Shown here: positions 54,580 to 63,856 of the stretch, piece by piece
Numbering within the stretch: position 1 is the stretch's first letter
How the letters are laid out: each line of letters begins with the position of its first letter
From: Pararhizobium arenae
GTDB taxonomy: Bacteria > Pseudomonadota > Alphaproteobacteria > Rhizobiales > Rhizobiaceae
Direction of reading: 5' to 3'
Assembly (NCBI RefSeq): GCF_001931685.1
Contig: NZ_MOOY01000007.1
Coordinates: forward strand, 176,130 to 240,129
Length of the DNA: 64,000 bases
Notes under the pieces: generated by a model
Databases searched by the model: none
What the model was told of the DNA's origin: nothing
What the model saw: only the letters and a program-made list of their open reading frames with translations
Made by a program: the position numbers and the translations under genes

Positions 54580-55721
54580 CCATCACCGCCAACTGGAGCT
54601 ACCCGACCGCCATCAAGTTCGGGGCAGGGCGCATTTCGGAACTTGCCGATCACTGCAAGGCTGTCGGCATGAAGAAGCCGCTCTTGATCACCGACCGAGG
54701 CCTTGCGCCTATGCCGATCACGCAAAAGGCGCTCGATGTTCTCGAAGCCACCGGTCTCGGCCGCGCCATCTTCGCCGAGGTCGATCCGAACCCGAACGAC
54801 AAGAACCTCGACGCCGGCGTCAAGGCTTTCAAGGATGGCGGTCATGACGGCGTTGTCGCCTTCGGCGGTGGCTCAGGCCTCGATCTCGGCAAGGCGGTCG
54901 CCTTCATGGCCGGCCAGACCCGGCCTGTCTGGGATTTCGAGGATATCGGCGACTGGTGGACACGCGCCAGCGTCGAGGGCATCGCCCCTATCATCGCCGT
55001 GCCGACCACGGCCGGCACCGGATCGGAAGTCGGCCGCGCCTCGGTCATCACCAATTCCGAGACCCACACGAAAAAGGTCATCTTCCACCCGAAGTTTCTG
55101 CCGGCCGTCACCATCTGCGACCCGGAACTGACGGTCGGCATGCCGAAGGTCATCACCGCGGGCACAGGCATGGATGCGTTTGCCCATTGCCTGGAAGCCT
55201 ATTCCTCGCCCTTCTATCACCCGATGTCGGCGGGCATCGCGCTCGAAGGCATGCGTCTCGTCAAGGAATACCTGCCGCGCGCCTATCAGGACGGCACGGA
55301 CATTGAGGCCCGCGCCAACATGATGTCGGCTGCCGCCATGGGCGCGGTCGCCTTCCAGAAGGGGCTGGGTGCGATCCACTCGCTCTCCCACCCGGTCGGC
55401 GCGATCTACAACACCCATCACGGCATGACCAATGCGGTGGTTATGCCGCCGGTGCTTCGCTTCAACCGCCCGGCCATCGAAGGCAAGATCGCCGCGGCTG
55501 CCGCCTATCTCGGCATTTCCGGCGGCTTCGACGGCTTCTACGAATACGTCCTGAAGCTGCGCGAAGAACTTGGCGTTCCCGACAAGCTTTCCACGCTCGG
55601 CGTCGGGACGGATCGTATCGACGAGATGTCCGAGATGGCCATCGTTGATCCGACGGCTGGCGGCAATCCGGTGGAACTGACGCTGGAAGCCGCCAGGCAA
55701 CTTTTCCGCGAATCAATCTGA
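54576..55721 (+). CDS. Iron-containing alcohol dehydrogenase
   Basis: 381 residues of the group III alcohol dehydrogenases. GGGSGLDLGKAVAFM binds NAD, TTAGTGSEVGRASVIT follows, and metal ligands are in MDAFAHCLEAYSS and IHSLSHPVGAIYNTHHG (His residues). It would oxidise the hydroxyl group of an amino alcohol or its glutamylated form. Last gene of the operon; a terminator follows. Confidence 0.9.
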   Translation: MTITANWSYPTAIKFGAGRISELADHCKAVGMKKPLLITDRGLAPMPITQKALDVLEATGLGRAIFAEVDPNPNDKNLDAGVKAFKDGGHDGVVAFGGGSGLDLGKAVAFMAGQTRPVWDFEDIGDWWTRASVEGIAPIIAVPTTAGTGSEVGRASVITNSETHTKKVIFHPKFLPAVTICDPELTVGMPKVITAGTGMDAFAHCLEAYSSPFYHPMSAGIALEGMRLVKEYLPRAYQDGTDIEARANMMSAAAMGAVAFQKGLGAIHSLSHPVGAIYNTHHGMTNAVVMPPVLRFNRPAIEGKIAAAAAYLGISGGFDGFYEYVLKLREELGVPDKLSTLGVGTDRIDEMSEMAIVDPTAGGNPVELTLEAARQLFRESI

Positions 55722-55739
55722 CATCATTCTCTTGACCCT

Positions 55740-55768
55740 GAAGGCCGGCTCGATGCCGGCCTTTTTCG
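55740..55768 (+). terminator. Rho-independent terminator after the alcohol dehydrogenase gene
   Basis: AAGGCCGGC and GCCGGCCTT make a stem with a short CGAT-type loop, followed by five T including the stem end. Confidence 0.85.
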
Positions 55769-55985
55769 TTTCCCGCTCCCAATTCAGCTGTGGGAAAGCT
55801 TCGCCGGCTATTAATTCTTGCGGGTGACTTGTTATGAAAATGTCATCAAATTATCTTTTGTCGGGTAACGATTTCCTTTTGTTCGGTTTTCGTTAATCAT
55901 CCTTTGCAAGCCTCATGGTGCGCTATGTAAAAGGGCAGGCGCGGCGGCATATCCGAACACCCGCGGCGCCCGTTAGGAAGGTCGT

Positions 55986-56777
55986 ATGGCAGTCATTTCC
56001 ATCGCAAACGCCAAAGGCGGAGCGGGCAAGACGACCGTGGCATTGCTACTGGCGATGGAGTTTGCCCATCGGGGTGAGCCGGTTGTGGTCCTCGATTGCG
56101 ATACCTTCACCTATGCTGCCAACTGGCTTAAACTAACCGGTACGGTTGAAAACATAACCATCGCCACGGGCATCACCTTCGTTAATCTGGCGGGAAAACT
56201 GCGTGACCTTCGTCCGGTGAATGGTCATGTCATCATCGACCTCTCAAGTGCCAGTGATGCGCTGGTAGCGCTGGCCGCCGGTCTCTCGGATCTCGTGATT
56301 GTTCCCGTGCAGGGTTGCATGATGGATGCGCAGGGTGCGACCCATGTGCTGGATCTTGTTCGCCGTGTCGAACAGACCGCGCGTGGCCGCATCGATCATG
56401 TCGTGTTGCTCACGCGGGTCAATCCTTTGGTGACCACGCGGGCCATGCGCAGCGTCAAGGTCATGCTTGCGGCACGCGATCTCGATCTTCTGGACACGCC
56501 CATCGTCGAACGCAGCCCCTACAGGGATATGTTCGAGTGTGGCGGCTCGCTTTACGACATGCCGGCAAGCCGCGGCGAGCCGTTGCGCAAGGCTGTGATA
56601 AACATGCAGCTGTTCGGTTATGACGTGGCGACGCGGCTTGCGCGCTCGGGGGCCATTTCCTCGCTCGCGCCCTTCGCGAGGCTTTGCTTCAAGACGGTGC
56701 CAGCCGCCGCGGCAGCGCGACTTCCAGCCACAGCCCGAGATCCTCACGAGCCGGCAGCCATCACGGTTCTTTCATAA
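55986..56777 (+). CDS. ParA/VirC1-like ATPase, first of a tandem pair
   Basis: 263 residues. Deviant Walker A KGGAGKTT at about 10-17, Walker B-like VVVLDCDTF, and a later HVIIDLSSA strand. The C-terminal 60 residues extend beyond the second copy with a Pro/Ala-rich tail. The protein is closest in layout to MinD/ParA and VirC1. No ParB or parS-like sequence is near it, and repABC is absent. Function not known; positioning or secretion-linked roles are known for relatives. Upstream of the start lies an AT-rich region likely to hold its promoter. Confidence 0.82.
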   Translation: MAVISIANAKGGAGKTTVALLLAMEFAHRGEPVVVLDCDTFTYAANWLKLTGTVENITIATGITFVNLAGKLRDLRPVNGHVIIDLSSASDALVALAAGLSDLVIVPVQGCMMDAQGATHVLDLVRRVEQTARGRIDHVVLLTRVNPLVTTRAMRSVKVMLAARDLDLLDTPIVERSPYRDMFECGGSLYDMPASRGEPLRKAVINMQLFGYDVATRLARSGAISSLAPFARLCFKTVPAAAAARLPATARDPHEPAAITVLS

Positions 56778-57004
56778 TTCCCGTAATGGAATAACGCCGC
56801 AGAGAAACGGCAAAAGCCGCGATTCACGCTGATTCCGATGAGTCTTCCCACTTGCAAGTGCGCGAAATGGTTAATTCTCGGGAGGAGCGTCTTTAGCTTT
56901 TGTTAACCACGTTCTGAAAGGTTTGAGTAACCGAAGCGCGATGGAAACGGGCGCTTGACGGGAGCCATGCCGGGGCTCGGGCTATCACTCAGACGGGGAC
57001 TACC

Positions 57005-57697
57005 ATGCCAGTCATTACATTTGCGAATACCAAGGGCGGCGCGGGCAAGACGACCGCAGCCTTGATCCTGGCGCAGGAGCTTGCACGCACGGGGGCGCGT
57101 GTCACCATCCTCGACTGCGATCCGCAGCACTGGATCACCACTTGGCACGAAATTTCCGTGTCGGTGCCGAATGTTCAGGTCATCTCCTATGTGAGCATGG
57201 CCAACATCCAGACCCACATCAACGAAAACCGCGCCAACACCGACTATTTCGTCATTGATCTCGCCGGTGCCCGCAACACCCTGATGGCGACGGCGATCGG
57301 CATGTCCGATCACGTCATGATCCCGATCCAGGGCTGTGCGATGGATGCCAAGGGCGGCGCGCAGGTTCTCGAACTGCTCGGCTATCTCAAGGAAAAGGCC
57401 GGCATCAGCATCGCCCATTCGGTCGTCCTGACCCGCGTCAATTCGCTCGTCACCACCCGCGCGCTGCAGGTGGTCAAGAACCTGCTCGCCCAGCGCAGCG
57501 TTCGCGTGCTTGATACGCCGATTGTCGAACGCGCCGCCTTCCGCGACATCTTCGACTGTGGGGGCACGCTCCAGACCATGGATCCGGAGCGCGTCAGCAA
57601 TCTCGACAAGGCCCGTGACAATGCCCGTGCTTTTGGCGACGAAGTCCGTCGTCTAGTGCCGCTGCGTACCGTGACCTCGGCCCGCCGTGCGGCCTGA
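57005..57697 (+). CDS. ParA/VirC1-like ATPase, second of a tandem pair
   Basis: 230 residues, close to VirC1 (231). Walker A KGGAGKTT at about 10-17, VTILDCDPQHW, YFVIDLAGA and a terminal RAAFRDIFDCGGTLQTMDPE segment that also occurs in the first copy in altered form (RSPYRDMFECGGSLYDMP). The two proteins are clear paralogues. A 227-base gap separates them, so they may have separate promoters. A strong terminator follows. Confidence 0.85.
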   Translation: MPVITFANTKGGAGKTTAALILAQELARTGARVTILDCDPQHWITTWHEISVSVPNVQVISYVSMANIQTHINENRANTDYFVIDLAGARNTLMATAIGMSDHVMIPIQGCAMDAKGGAQVLELLGYLKEKAGISIAHSVVLTRVNSLVTTRALQVVKNLLAQRSVRVLDTPIVERAAFRDIFDCGGTLQTMDPERVSNLDKARDNARAFGDEVRRLVPLRTVTSARRAA

Positions 57698-57714
57698 TAG
57701 AATTACGCTCCAGC

Positions 57715-57748
57715 AAAAATCCCCGCCAAATATTTGGCGGGGATTTTT
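57715..57748. terminator. Bidirectional terminator between convergent genes
   Basis: AAAAATCCCCGCCAAA and TTTGGCGGGGATTTTT form a perfect 16-bp inverted repeat with a 2-base loop. It serves the ParA-like gene and the convergent oxidase gene ending at 57753. Confidence 0.95.
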
Positions 57749-57752
57749 GCGT

Positions 57753-59039
57753 TTAAAATCGATGATCGACGAAGTGCTTTGCCTGGGCGCCGACATGGTA
57801 GAAGGCGGACTTCGGCGTGCGCCACAGGTCGGGCACTACCGGCGTGTCGGCGATCGGAATAGCGGTCTCGTCCCCCAGTACGCGCTGCGCCAGAGCACGG
57901 CCGAAGACAGTGCCCGGAGCAATCCCCCGGCCATTGTAACCGCTGACGGAAAACACGTTCGGCGCAACCTGATGTGTCTGAGGCAGGTTGTTGGTGGTCA
58001 TGCCGATGCGGCCATCCCACCAGTATTCGAAATTAAAATCGCCGATCTGGGGAAAGAGTTTGCGCACGGAACGCTCGGCAAAGGCGCGGTGTGTGCCCTC
58101 GGCGATGGCATCAAGGCGGCCGATGCTGCCGAAGATCAAGCGGTTCTGCCTGTCGGTGCGGAATGAGGTCATGACGAGGCCCGTGTCCCAGCAGCCCTGC
58201 CGCTCCGGCAAAATCGTCGTCGCAACATTGTCCGGCAGCGGATTGGTTGCGAACTGGAAGTATGGGAGAATGGTGAGCTCTTCCGTATGGGCTTTCCAAG
58301 GCGTCTTGCTCACGGTTGCGCCGTAGGCGTTCGTGGCGAGAATCACATGCTTTGCGGTGATGCTGCCGCCGGGCGTGGCGAGCTTCCAGAGCTCACCCCT
58401 GCGCTCGGCGCCTTCCAGTGGCGTATCGGTGAAAATGCGGGCGCCTGCTGCCAGTGCGGCCTCGGCAAGGCCACGGGCATAGGCGAGCGGCTGGATCGTG
58501 CCGGCGCGGCGATCAAGCAGGGCGCCGGAAAAGCCGGTCGCGCCGGTCAGCTTACGCGCGGTTTCCGCATCCAGAACCTCGACGGGCGCTCCGAATTTCT
58601 TCCACTGCGATTGACGCTCCTGCACCTCCGTCACGCCTTCGGCGCCGACGGCCATATGCAGCGTGCCGTTGCGAACGGCCTCGCATTCCATGCCATGCTT
58701 CTCGATCAGCGAATAGACGAGGGAAGGGCCGTCGCCGAGTTCGGTCAGCAGCCGCTCTCCGCTCTCCTTGCCCAGTGTTGCGATCAGGTCGTCCGGCTTC
58801 GTCCAAATGCCGGCATTGACAAGGCCGACATTGCGGCCGGAACCGCCGAAGCCGATCATCCGAGCTTCGATGACGACGGCCTTGACGCCTTGTTCCGCGA
58901 GGTGCAGCGCGGCCGACAGTCCTGTAAAGCCGCCGCCGATGATAGCGACATCGACGGCGATGTCGTCGGAAAGCCTTGTCGTCTGCGGTGGAGGGGGCGC
59001 CGTCGCGTGCCAGAGGTTGGGAAGAGCGCGTTCGGCCAT
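57753..59039 (-). CDS. FAD-dependent oxidoreductase, gamma-glutamylputrescine oxidase (PuuB)-like
   Basis: 428 residues of the DAO family: VDVAIIGGGFTGLSAALHLAEQG at the FAD-binding strand, IGFGGSGRNVGLVNAG, and YNGRGIAPGTVFGRALAQ near the C-terminus. PuuB-like proteins oxidise gamma-glutamylputrescine or other secondary amines. It could act downstream of the PuuA-like ligase at 50917, but it is convergent to the intervening genes and may have another amine substrate. Confidence 0.82.
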   Translation of the reverse strand: MAERALPNLWHATAPPPPQTTRLSDDIAVDVAIIGGGFTGLSAALHLAEQGVKAVVIEARMIGFGGSGRNVGLVNAGIWTKPDDLIATLGKESGERLLTELGDGPSLVYSLIEKHGMECEAVRNGTLHMAVGAEGVTEVQERQSQWKKFGAPVEVLDAETARKLTGATGFSGALLDRRAGTIQPLAYARGLAEAALAAGARIFTDTPLEGAERRGELWKLATPGGSITAKHVILATNAYGATVSKTPWKAHTEELTILPYFQFATNPLPDNVATTILPERQGCWDTGLVMTSFRTDRQNRLIFGSIGRLDAIAEGTHRAFAERSVRKLFPQIGDFNFEYWWDGRIGMTTNNLPQTHQVAPNVFSVSGYNGRGIAPGTVFGRALAQRVLGDETAIPIADTPVVPDLWRTPKSAFYHVGAQAKHFVDHRF

Positions 59040-59154
59040 CGGTGGTCCTTGTCAGTCCGGGAGTTGAGCTTCCCTGACGATAGAACAATGCGGGGCGCTT
59101 GTTTCATGACAACATCTCATGAAGTCATGAAGGGGATTGGCGACGTTGGCCCCT

Positions 59155-59205
59155 TATCCGGTCTGTTGGCCACCTTCCCCCAGAAAGCGGGAGAAGATTA
59201 GGATG
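59155..59205. repeat. Degenerate RIME-like fragment
   Basis: CCCCTTATCC...CACCTTCCCCCAGAAAGCGGGAGAAG...GATGAAGG is a decayed copy of the unit at 7537 or 28403. Confidence 0.55.
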
Positions 59206-59224
59206 AAGGGTCGAAACCGCGAAA

Positions 59225-60652
59225 TCAGTCGACGAACTCGACCGTCGTTCCCACGCTCACCATCTTGGCAAGCTCGGTCGCATCCCAGTTGGTCAGCCGG
59301 ATACACCCGTGGCTCTGGGTCTTGCCGATCTTGGACGGTTCCGGCGTTCCGTGAATACCGTAGGTCGGCTTCGAAAGCGCAATCCAGACCGTGCCGACCG
59401 GACCATTCGGACCCGGCGGAATGGAAAGGACCTTGTCGTTGGCGCCCTGCTGGAAATTGATTTTCGGGTTGTAGGTATAGCCCGGATCGAGCGCGATACG
59501 ATCGACCTGCACGGTACCGGACGGCGAGGGCGTGTCCGAAGAACCGATGGAGGCGGGATAGGCGGCGATCAGCGTGCCTGCCTCATCATAGGCGAAAAGC
59601 TGCTTGCGGCCCTTGTCGGCCAGGATGCGGGTGACCTTGCCGGTCTTCTTCTCACCGGGCGCGATGACCTTGATGATCGTGCCGGGCACAGTGAAATCGA
59701 CGCCGGGGTTCAACTCGCGCAGATAGGCCTCGTCCATATGGAATTTCTCGCCCAGCATCTCGGCCGTGGAGGTGAAGGACAGGTGGGGAAGTGCTGCCTT
59801 ATGAGCATAGTCTTCGGGAATGGAGGCGACATAGGGACCGGCAGCGTCGGCCGCCGTGATCGTATAGGACTTGATCGGCAGACCGCCGTTCAGCCGCAGC
59901 CGCTCAAGAATGTCTTCGGTGTTGTTCGGATCGAGCGTTTCGCCCGTCGCCTGTTGCCAGGCCTCGATCGCCTTGGTGACGTTCGAGCCCTTTTTGCCGT
60001 CGATGACGCCCGGTGAAAAGCCTTCGCGATCCAGGAAAAGCTGAAGCGCGGTGATTTCCGCGCTCGACTTCTTGCCAATCGCAGCAGCCGGCGCAAGCGA
60101 CGGACCACGCGGGCTGTCTTGCAAAGCCGGCAAGGCTGCACTGTCGTTTTCATCCGGCAGGGAAGCGGTCTGAGAATCAGGCAGCGGTTCTCGATCGACG
60201 CCCTGGAGATTGTCGTTATAATCCGGGATCGATCCTGTCACGTCGCCGGGTTCGCGGAAGGCGGGGTCGCGATAGTCCGGAGCGGCGTTGTAAACGGTGT
60301 CGCCATAACGGCGAACCGAAGAGCCGTAACCCTGATTGTCATAGGAGCGATTCGCTTCCTGCCGGCCAAAGCCGTCGATCGCCCGGCTCCGCGGGCGGCC
60401 GGAGCCCATGACGGTCGCGACGACGTTGCCCCAGTTGTCGACCAGCACCGTGCGCCCGCGCCGATCGCGCATGATCGCGACCTCTCCCGATTCGGGGATG
60501 TAATCGAGGATTTCACCTTGCGGGGTGACGAGCACGGCATCCGGCGGCAGTTGGCCGAAATCCTGGGCCGTGGATATTCCAGCGCTGATGCCGAAGGCAC
60601 TTACGGCTGCAACAAGGGCGATCATGGTCCTGAAACGGGGCGTCACTTGCAA
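59225..60652 (-). CDS. L,D-transpeptidase (YkuD) with exported N-terminus
   Basis: 475 residues if the TTG at 60652 is used; a GTG at 60646 or ATG at 60625 are alternatives. The longer starts give a signal peptide with positive n-region (cleavage near ISTAQ). A low-complexity region of about 120 residues follows, then a peptidoglycan-binding-like segment (about 190-250, ALQLFLDREGFSPGVIDGKKGSNVTKAIEAWQ), and the YkuD domain (about 345-475) with HGTPEPSKIGKTQSHGCIRLTN and the catalytic Cys. It crosslinks or attaches proteins to peptidoglycan in the periplasm. Rhizobiales rely on L,D-transpeptidases, so this fits. Confidence 0.92.
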   Translation of the reverse strand: MQVTPRFRTMIALVAAVSAFGISAGISTAQDFGQLPPDAVLVTPQGEILDYIPESGEVAIMRDRRGRTVLVDNWGNVVATVMGSGRPRSRAIDGFGRQEANRSYDNQGYGSSVRRYGDTVYNAAPDYRDPAFREPGDVTGSIPDYNDNLQGVDREPLPDSQTASLPDENDSAALPALQDSPRGPSLAPAAAIGKKSSAEITALQLFLDREGFSPGVIDGKKGSNVTKAIEAWQQATGETLDPNNTEDILERLRLNGGLPIKSYTITAADAAGPYVASIPEDYAHKAALPHLSFTSTAEMLGEKFHMDEAYLRELNPGVDFTVPGTIIKVIAPGEKKTGKVTRILADKGRKQLFAYDEAGTLIAAYPASIGSSDTPSPSGTVQVDRIALDPGYTYNPKINFQQGANDKVLSIPPGPNGPVGTVWIALSKPTYGIHGTPEPSKIGKTQSHGCIRLTNWDATELAKMVSVGTTVEFVD

Positions 60653-60856
60653 ACCTGCTGTCTTCCGGTTGGTCTCGGAGCGAAGAAATCAAATGGGACG
60701 GTAATGTGAAAAATCTGAATTCATCATGAACATCTCGTTAATCGCGACGTAATTCGTTAGCTTGGCTCTTTCAAGGCAACTGTGCGGCAGCCATAAGGCA
60801 CAGATATCAAACGTTTGTCGGCCGCATTTGGTTTCAAACCGGAGGGAACGATCAGA

Positions 60857-61699
60857 ATGCCGATCCGCATCGCAGGGCAGGGGAGTGAAGGAAATTTCCA
60901 TATCCTTCTCGATCGGCAATCGGCCCTAGATATAGCAGCCTTCGTGGTCGATGGCTTCGACCTTTCCCCGGGCGAAGCGATCCCGTCAGATGGCGATCCG
61001 CGTATCGATCACGCTCTGAAAGGCTTTCTCTTTACCTGCGGGCCAGATCATATCCGCCACCCGGAAACGCTCGATGGTGGAGGCGGGCTGTATCCTCTGC
61101 ACGGATCGCTTGCCGGGACGCCGGTTCTCGAATCGGAAATAGCGGGACCGGAGCAGGCACCGGGCTGCAGGGCGATCATCGAGTGCGATCTTGCCGGGGG
61201 CGGACGGGCGCGGCTTGAGCGGCACTGGCGGGTGAATACGGCCCTTGGCGCGGTGCATCTTCAAGACCGCGTGACGAATATCGGCGATGACGCCTTTGCG
61301 CCGATGATGATGTATCACATCAATCTGGGTGGTTGGCTTATGGGCGCGGAAACCGAAATCATTGCCGATGCTTTCGCCGGCCAGGCGCGTCCCTGGCGGT
61401 TAGGAGAAGGGGAAAGCGCCCATTTTTGCGTGCCGGCGGCGGGGGTGGATGGCTGGAGCGAGATAACGCTTGGCCCGTTTCACGCGCTCTCCGATCGGTC
61501 CCTGCATGTCAGGTTTGCCACTGCAACCCTGCCGTTTCTCCAGATGTGGCGCTGCGAACGCGGTGACGCAAATGTCGTGAGCATCGAGCCAGTGTCCCAT
61601 CGCATCGCCAAACGGCCCGCGCTTGCCGCGGCCGGCGAAATGCCGCTGCTTCACCCAACGGAAAGCATCACCTACGAGCTTGCCTTTCGCGTTGCCTGA
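60857..61699 (+). CDS. DUF4432/aldose 1-epimerase-like protein
   Basis: 280 residues from the ATG at 60857 (GGAGGG upstream). The galactose-mutarotase-like beta-sandwich family is suggested by GGLYPLHGSLAGTPV, LERHWRVNTALGAVHLQDRVTNIGDDAFAPMMMYHINLG and MWRCERGDANVVSIEP. Sugar binding or epimerisation is the family role; the substrate is not known. It stands alone between the divergent L,D-transpeptidase gene and the phosphatase-like gene. Confidence 0.8.
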   Translation: MPIRIAGQGSEGNFHILLDRQSALDIAAFVVDGFDLSPGEAIPSDGDPRIDHALKGFLFTCGPDHIRHPETLDGGGGLYPLHGSLAGTPVLESEIAGPEQAPGCRAIIECDLAGGGRARLERHWRVNTALGAVHLQDRVTNIGDDAFAPMMMYHINLGGWLMGAETEIIADAFAGQARPWRLGEGESAHFCVPAAGVDGWSEITLGPFHALSDRSLHVRFATATLPFLQMWRCERGDANVVSIEPVSHRIAKRPALAAAGEMPLLHPTESITYELAFRVA

Positions 61700-61773
61700 G
61701 CTTGGCGACCGATTGACGCCCGCTTCACTCGGTCTTACACCAGAGCCGACATTTTCCGAGAAAGGGCCCCGCC

Positions 61774-62112
61774 ATGGATATCCGCCAGATCAACGACGAA
61801 TACTCGGTTACCGGACAGATCTCCGTCGAAGATCTCGATGCGATCAAGGATATGGGCTTCAAATCCATCGTCTGCCACCGGCCCGATCATGAAAGCCCGG
61901 ATCAGCCGGAATTCGCCGCCATTGCAGCGCGCGCCGAGGAACTCGGCCTTGACATAGCGCACATCCCCGTCGGACCGGCAGGCGTAACGGCAGATGCCGT
62001 TCACCAGATGAATGATGCGCTCGATGCCTTCGAGCGCCCGATGCTCGGCTATTGCCGTTCCGGTGCCCGCTCGACGGCGGTCTATCAGCAGACGCAGCAT
62101 ATCCGGAACTGA
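61774..62112 (+). CDS. DUF442/TIGR01244-type phosphatase-like protein
   Basis: 112 residues: MDIRQINDEYSVTGQISVEDLDAIKDMGFKSIVCHRPDHE and a terminal MLGYCRSGARSTAVYQ, where the Cys-x5-Arg motif CRSGAR is the phosphatase signature. The family forms the N-terminal domain of Blh sulfur-related proteins and also stands alone. Role unknown; sulfide or persulfide metabolism is suggested for some relatives. Confidence 0.85.
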   Translation: MDIRQINDEYSVTGQISVEDLDAIKDMGFKSIVCHRPDHESPDQPEFAAIAARAEELGLDIAHIPVGPAGVTADAVHQMNDALDAFERPMLGYCRSGARSTAVYQQTQHIRN

Positions 62113-62136
62113 GTTTCCGGCTTTTTGCAACACGAA

Positions 62137-62162
62137 AACGGCGCGCATCACACGCGCGCCGT
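62137..62162. terminator. Hairpin between convergent genes
   Basis: AACGGCGCG and CGCGCCGTT with a short loop form a stable stem after the phosphatase-like gene and the convergent ThDP enzyme gene. No clear T-run. Confidence 0.55.
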
Positions 62163-62177
62163 TGCGTATGGAAATAT

Positions 62178-63824
62178 TCAGCCCGCGCGAATCTGGCTTA
62201 ATGTGCGCGTCGGCGTGATGGCTTCGGGATCGAGCCTGATCTCGACAATCGATGGTTTGCCGCTGGCCCGAGCCCGTTCAAACGCACCGGCAAAATCCGC
62301 GGTCTTTTCAACAATCTCACCATGTCCGCCATAGGCGATGGCGAGCGCCGCAAAATCCGGGTTGGTGAGATCGGTGGCGCTGACCCGGCCCGGATATTCC
62401 CGCTCCTGATGCATGCGGATCGTGCCGTAGATGCCATTGTTGATGATGAGCGTGATGATCGGCAGCCTGTAGCGCACGGCCGTCGCAAATTCCTGTCCGT
62501 GCATCAGAAAGCAGCCATCGCCCGCGAAACAAACGACTTCTCGCTCCCGAAACAGCGTCTTTGCGGCGACGGCGGCGGGCAGGCCATAGCCCATGGAGCC
62601 GGATGTCGGCGCGGCCTGCGTGGCGAAGCGGCGGAAACGGTGAAACCGGTGCACCCAGGTCGCGTAGTTGCCGGCGCCATTGGTGAAAATCGCATCATCA
62701 GGCACATTGGCCTCGATCCACTCCATGATCGGCCCCATCTGCACGGCGCCGGGTCCCGTCTGCGGCGGGGTCGACCATTCGAGATAGGCACCGTGCATCC
62801 GCCTGGTGCGATCGCCCCATGCGGGTGATCGTGTCGGAACTGACGCCGAAAGGGCAGCGACGAAATCGCTCGGTGACGCAGCAATTGCCAGATCGGGGCG
62901 ATAGACACGGCCCAGTTCGCCCGGATCGGGGTGGACATGGACCAGCGTCTGTTTGGGATAGGGCACGTCGAGCAGCGTATAGCCCGACGACGGCATCTCC
63001 GACATGCGCCCGCCGATCAAGAGGACCAGATCGGCTTCCCTAATCTCCTTTGCCAGCGCCGGATTGATGCCGATGCCGACATCGCCGGCGTAATTCGGAT
63101 GCAGATGATCAAACAGCATCTGCCTGCGGAACGAGCAGCCGACGGGCAGGTGCCAGCGTTCGGCGAAGCTTTGGAATGCGCTGACGGCCTCTGCGTTCCA
63201 GCGCGTGCCGCCAAGGATCGCGATCGGGCGTTCCGCCTGGGCGAGCAGCGCTTCCATGCGGGCAATCTGGCCGGGGCCGGGATGGCTTTCCACCGGCACG
63301 GCGGCTCGGGCGGCCACGGCGTCTACTGCCTTGGTCAGCATATCCTCCGGCAGCGACAGAACGACTGGACCGGGGCGACCGGAGGTGGCAACCGCAAAGG
63401 CGCGGGTCACGAATTCCGGAATGCGCGCGGCATCATCGATCTCGCCCACCCATTTGGCGACTTCGGTCAAGGCGCGGCGATATTCCACCTCCTGAAACGC
63501 TTCGCGCTCGCGAGCATCGCTCTGCACCTGCCCGACGAAGAGAATGACGGGGATGGAATCCTGCCGCGAGATGTGCAGCCCGGCGGAAGCATTCATGGCG
63601 CCGGGACCGCGGGTTACCATGCAGATGCCGGGCTCTCCCGTCAGCCGGCCCCAGGCATCCGCCATCATCGCAGCGCCGCCTTCCTGCCGGCAGACGAGCG
63701 TTTCGATGCCGCTGTCATACAGCGCATCGAGGACGGCGAGATAGCTTTCGCCGGGAACGCAGGCAATGCGCTTCACGCCGTTTGCCTGCAGCGTCTCGAC
63801 GATCAGTTGTCCTCCGGTTTTCAT
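62178..63824 (-). CDS. Thiamine diphosphate enzyme (acetolactate synthase-like)
   Basis: 548 residues from the ATG at 63824 (GGAGGAG upstream). Three domains of the POX/AHAS family: N-terminal pyrimidine-binding with the catalytic Glu in VCRQEGGAAMMADAWGRLTG (about 50), a central domain (about 190-330), and the C-terminal diphosphate domain with GDGCFLMHGQEFATAVRYRLPIITLIINN (GDG to NN). There is no regulatory-subunit gene nearby, so a catabolic carboligase or decarboxylase is more likely than acetohydroxyacid synthase. Substrate not known. Confidence 0.85.
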   Translation of the reverse strand: MKTGGQLIVETLQANGVKRIACVPGESYLAVLDALYDSGIETLVCRQEGGAAMMADAWGRLTGEPGICMVTRGPGAMNASAGLHISRQDSIPVILFVGQVQSDAREREAFQEVEYRRALTEVAKWVGEIDDAARIPEFVTRAFAVATSGRPGPVVLSLPEDMLTKAVDAVAARAAVPVESHPGPGQIARMEALLAQAERPIAILGGTRWNAEAVSAFQSFAERWHLPVGCSFRRQMLFDHLHPNYAGDVGIGINPALAKEIREADLVLLIGGRMSEMPSSGYTLLDVPYPKQTLVHVHPDPGELGRVYRPDLAIAASPSDFVAALSASVPTRSPAWGDRTRRMHGAYLEWSTPPQTGPGAVQMGPIMEWIEANVPDDAIFTNGAGNYATWVHRFHRFRRFATQAAPTSGSMGYGLPAAVAAKTLFREREVVCFAGDGCFLMHGQEFATAVRYRLPIITLIINNGIYGTIRMHQEREYPGRVSATDLTNPDFAALAIAYGGHGEIVEKTADFAGAFERARASGKPSIVEIRLDPEAITPTRTLSQIRAG

Positions 63825-63856
63825 GGTCTGCTCCTCCCAAAGCATGCGACCGGCGG

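Noticed and set aside
60689..60919. A 76-codon frame on the minus strand
   Set aside because: It overlaps the start of the DUF4432 gene, has no RBS and no protein pattern.
62178..63824. Biosynthetic acetolactate synthase large subunit (ilvB)
   Set aside because: No small-subunit gene follows and the sequence lacks the close similarity expected of IlvB, so only a general ThDP-enzyme call is made.
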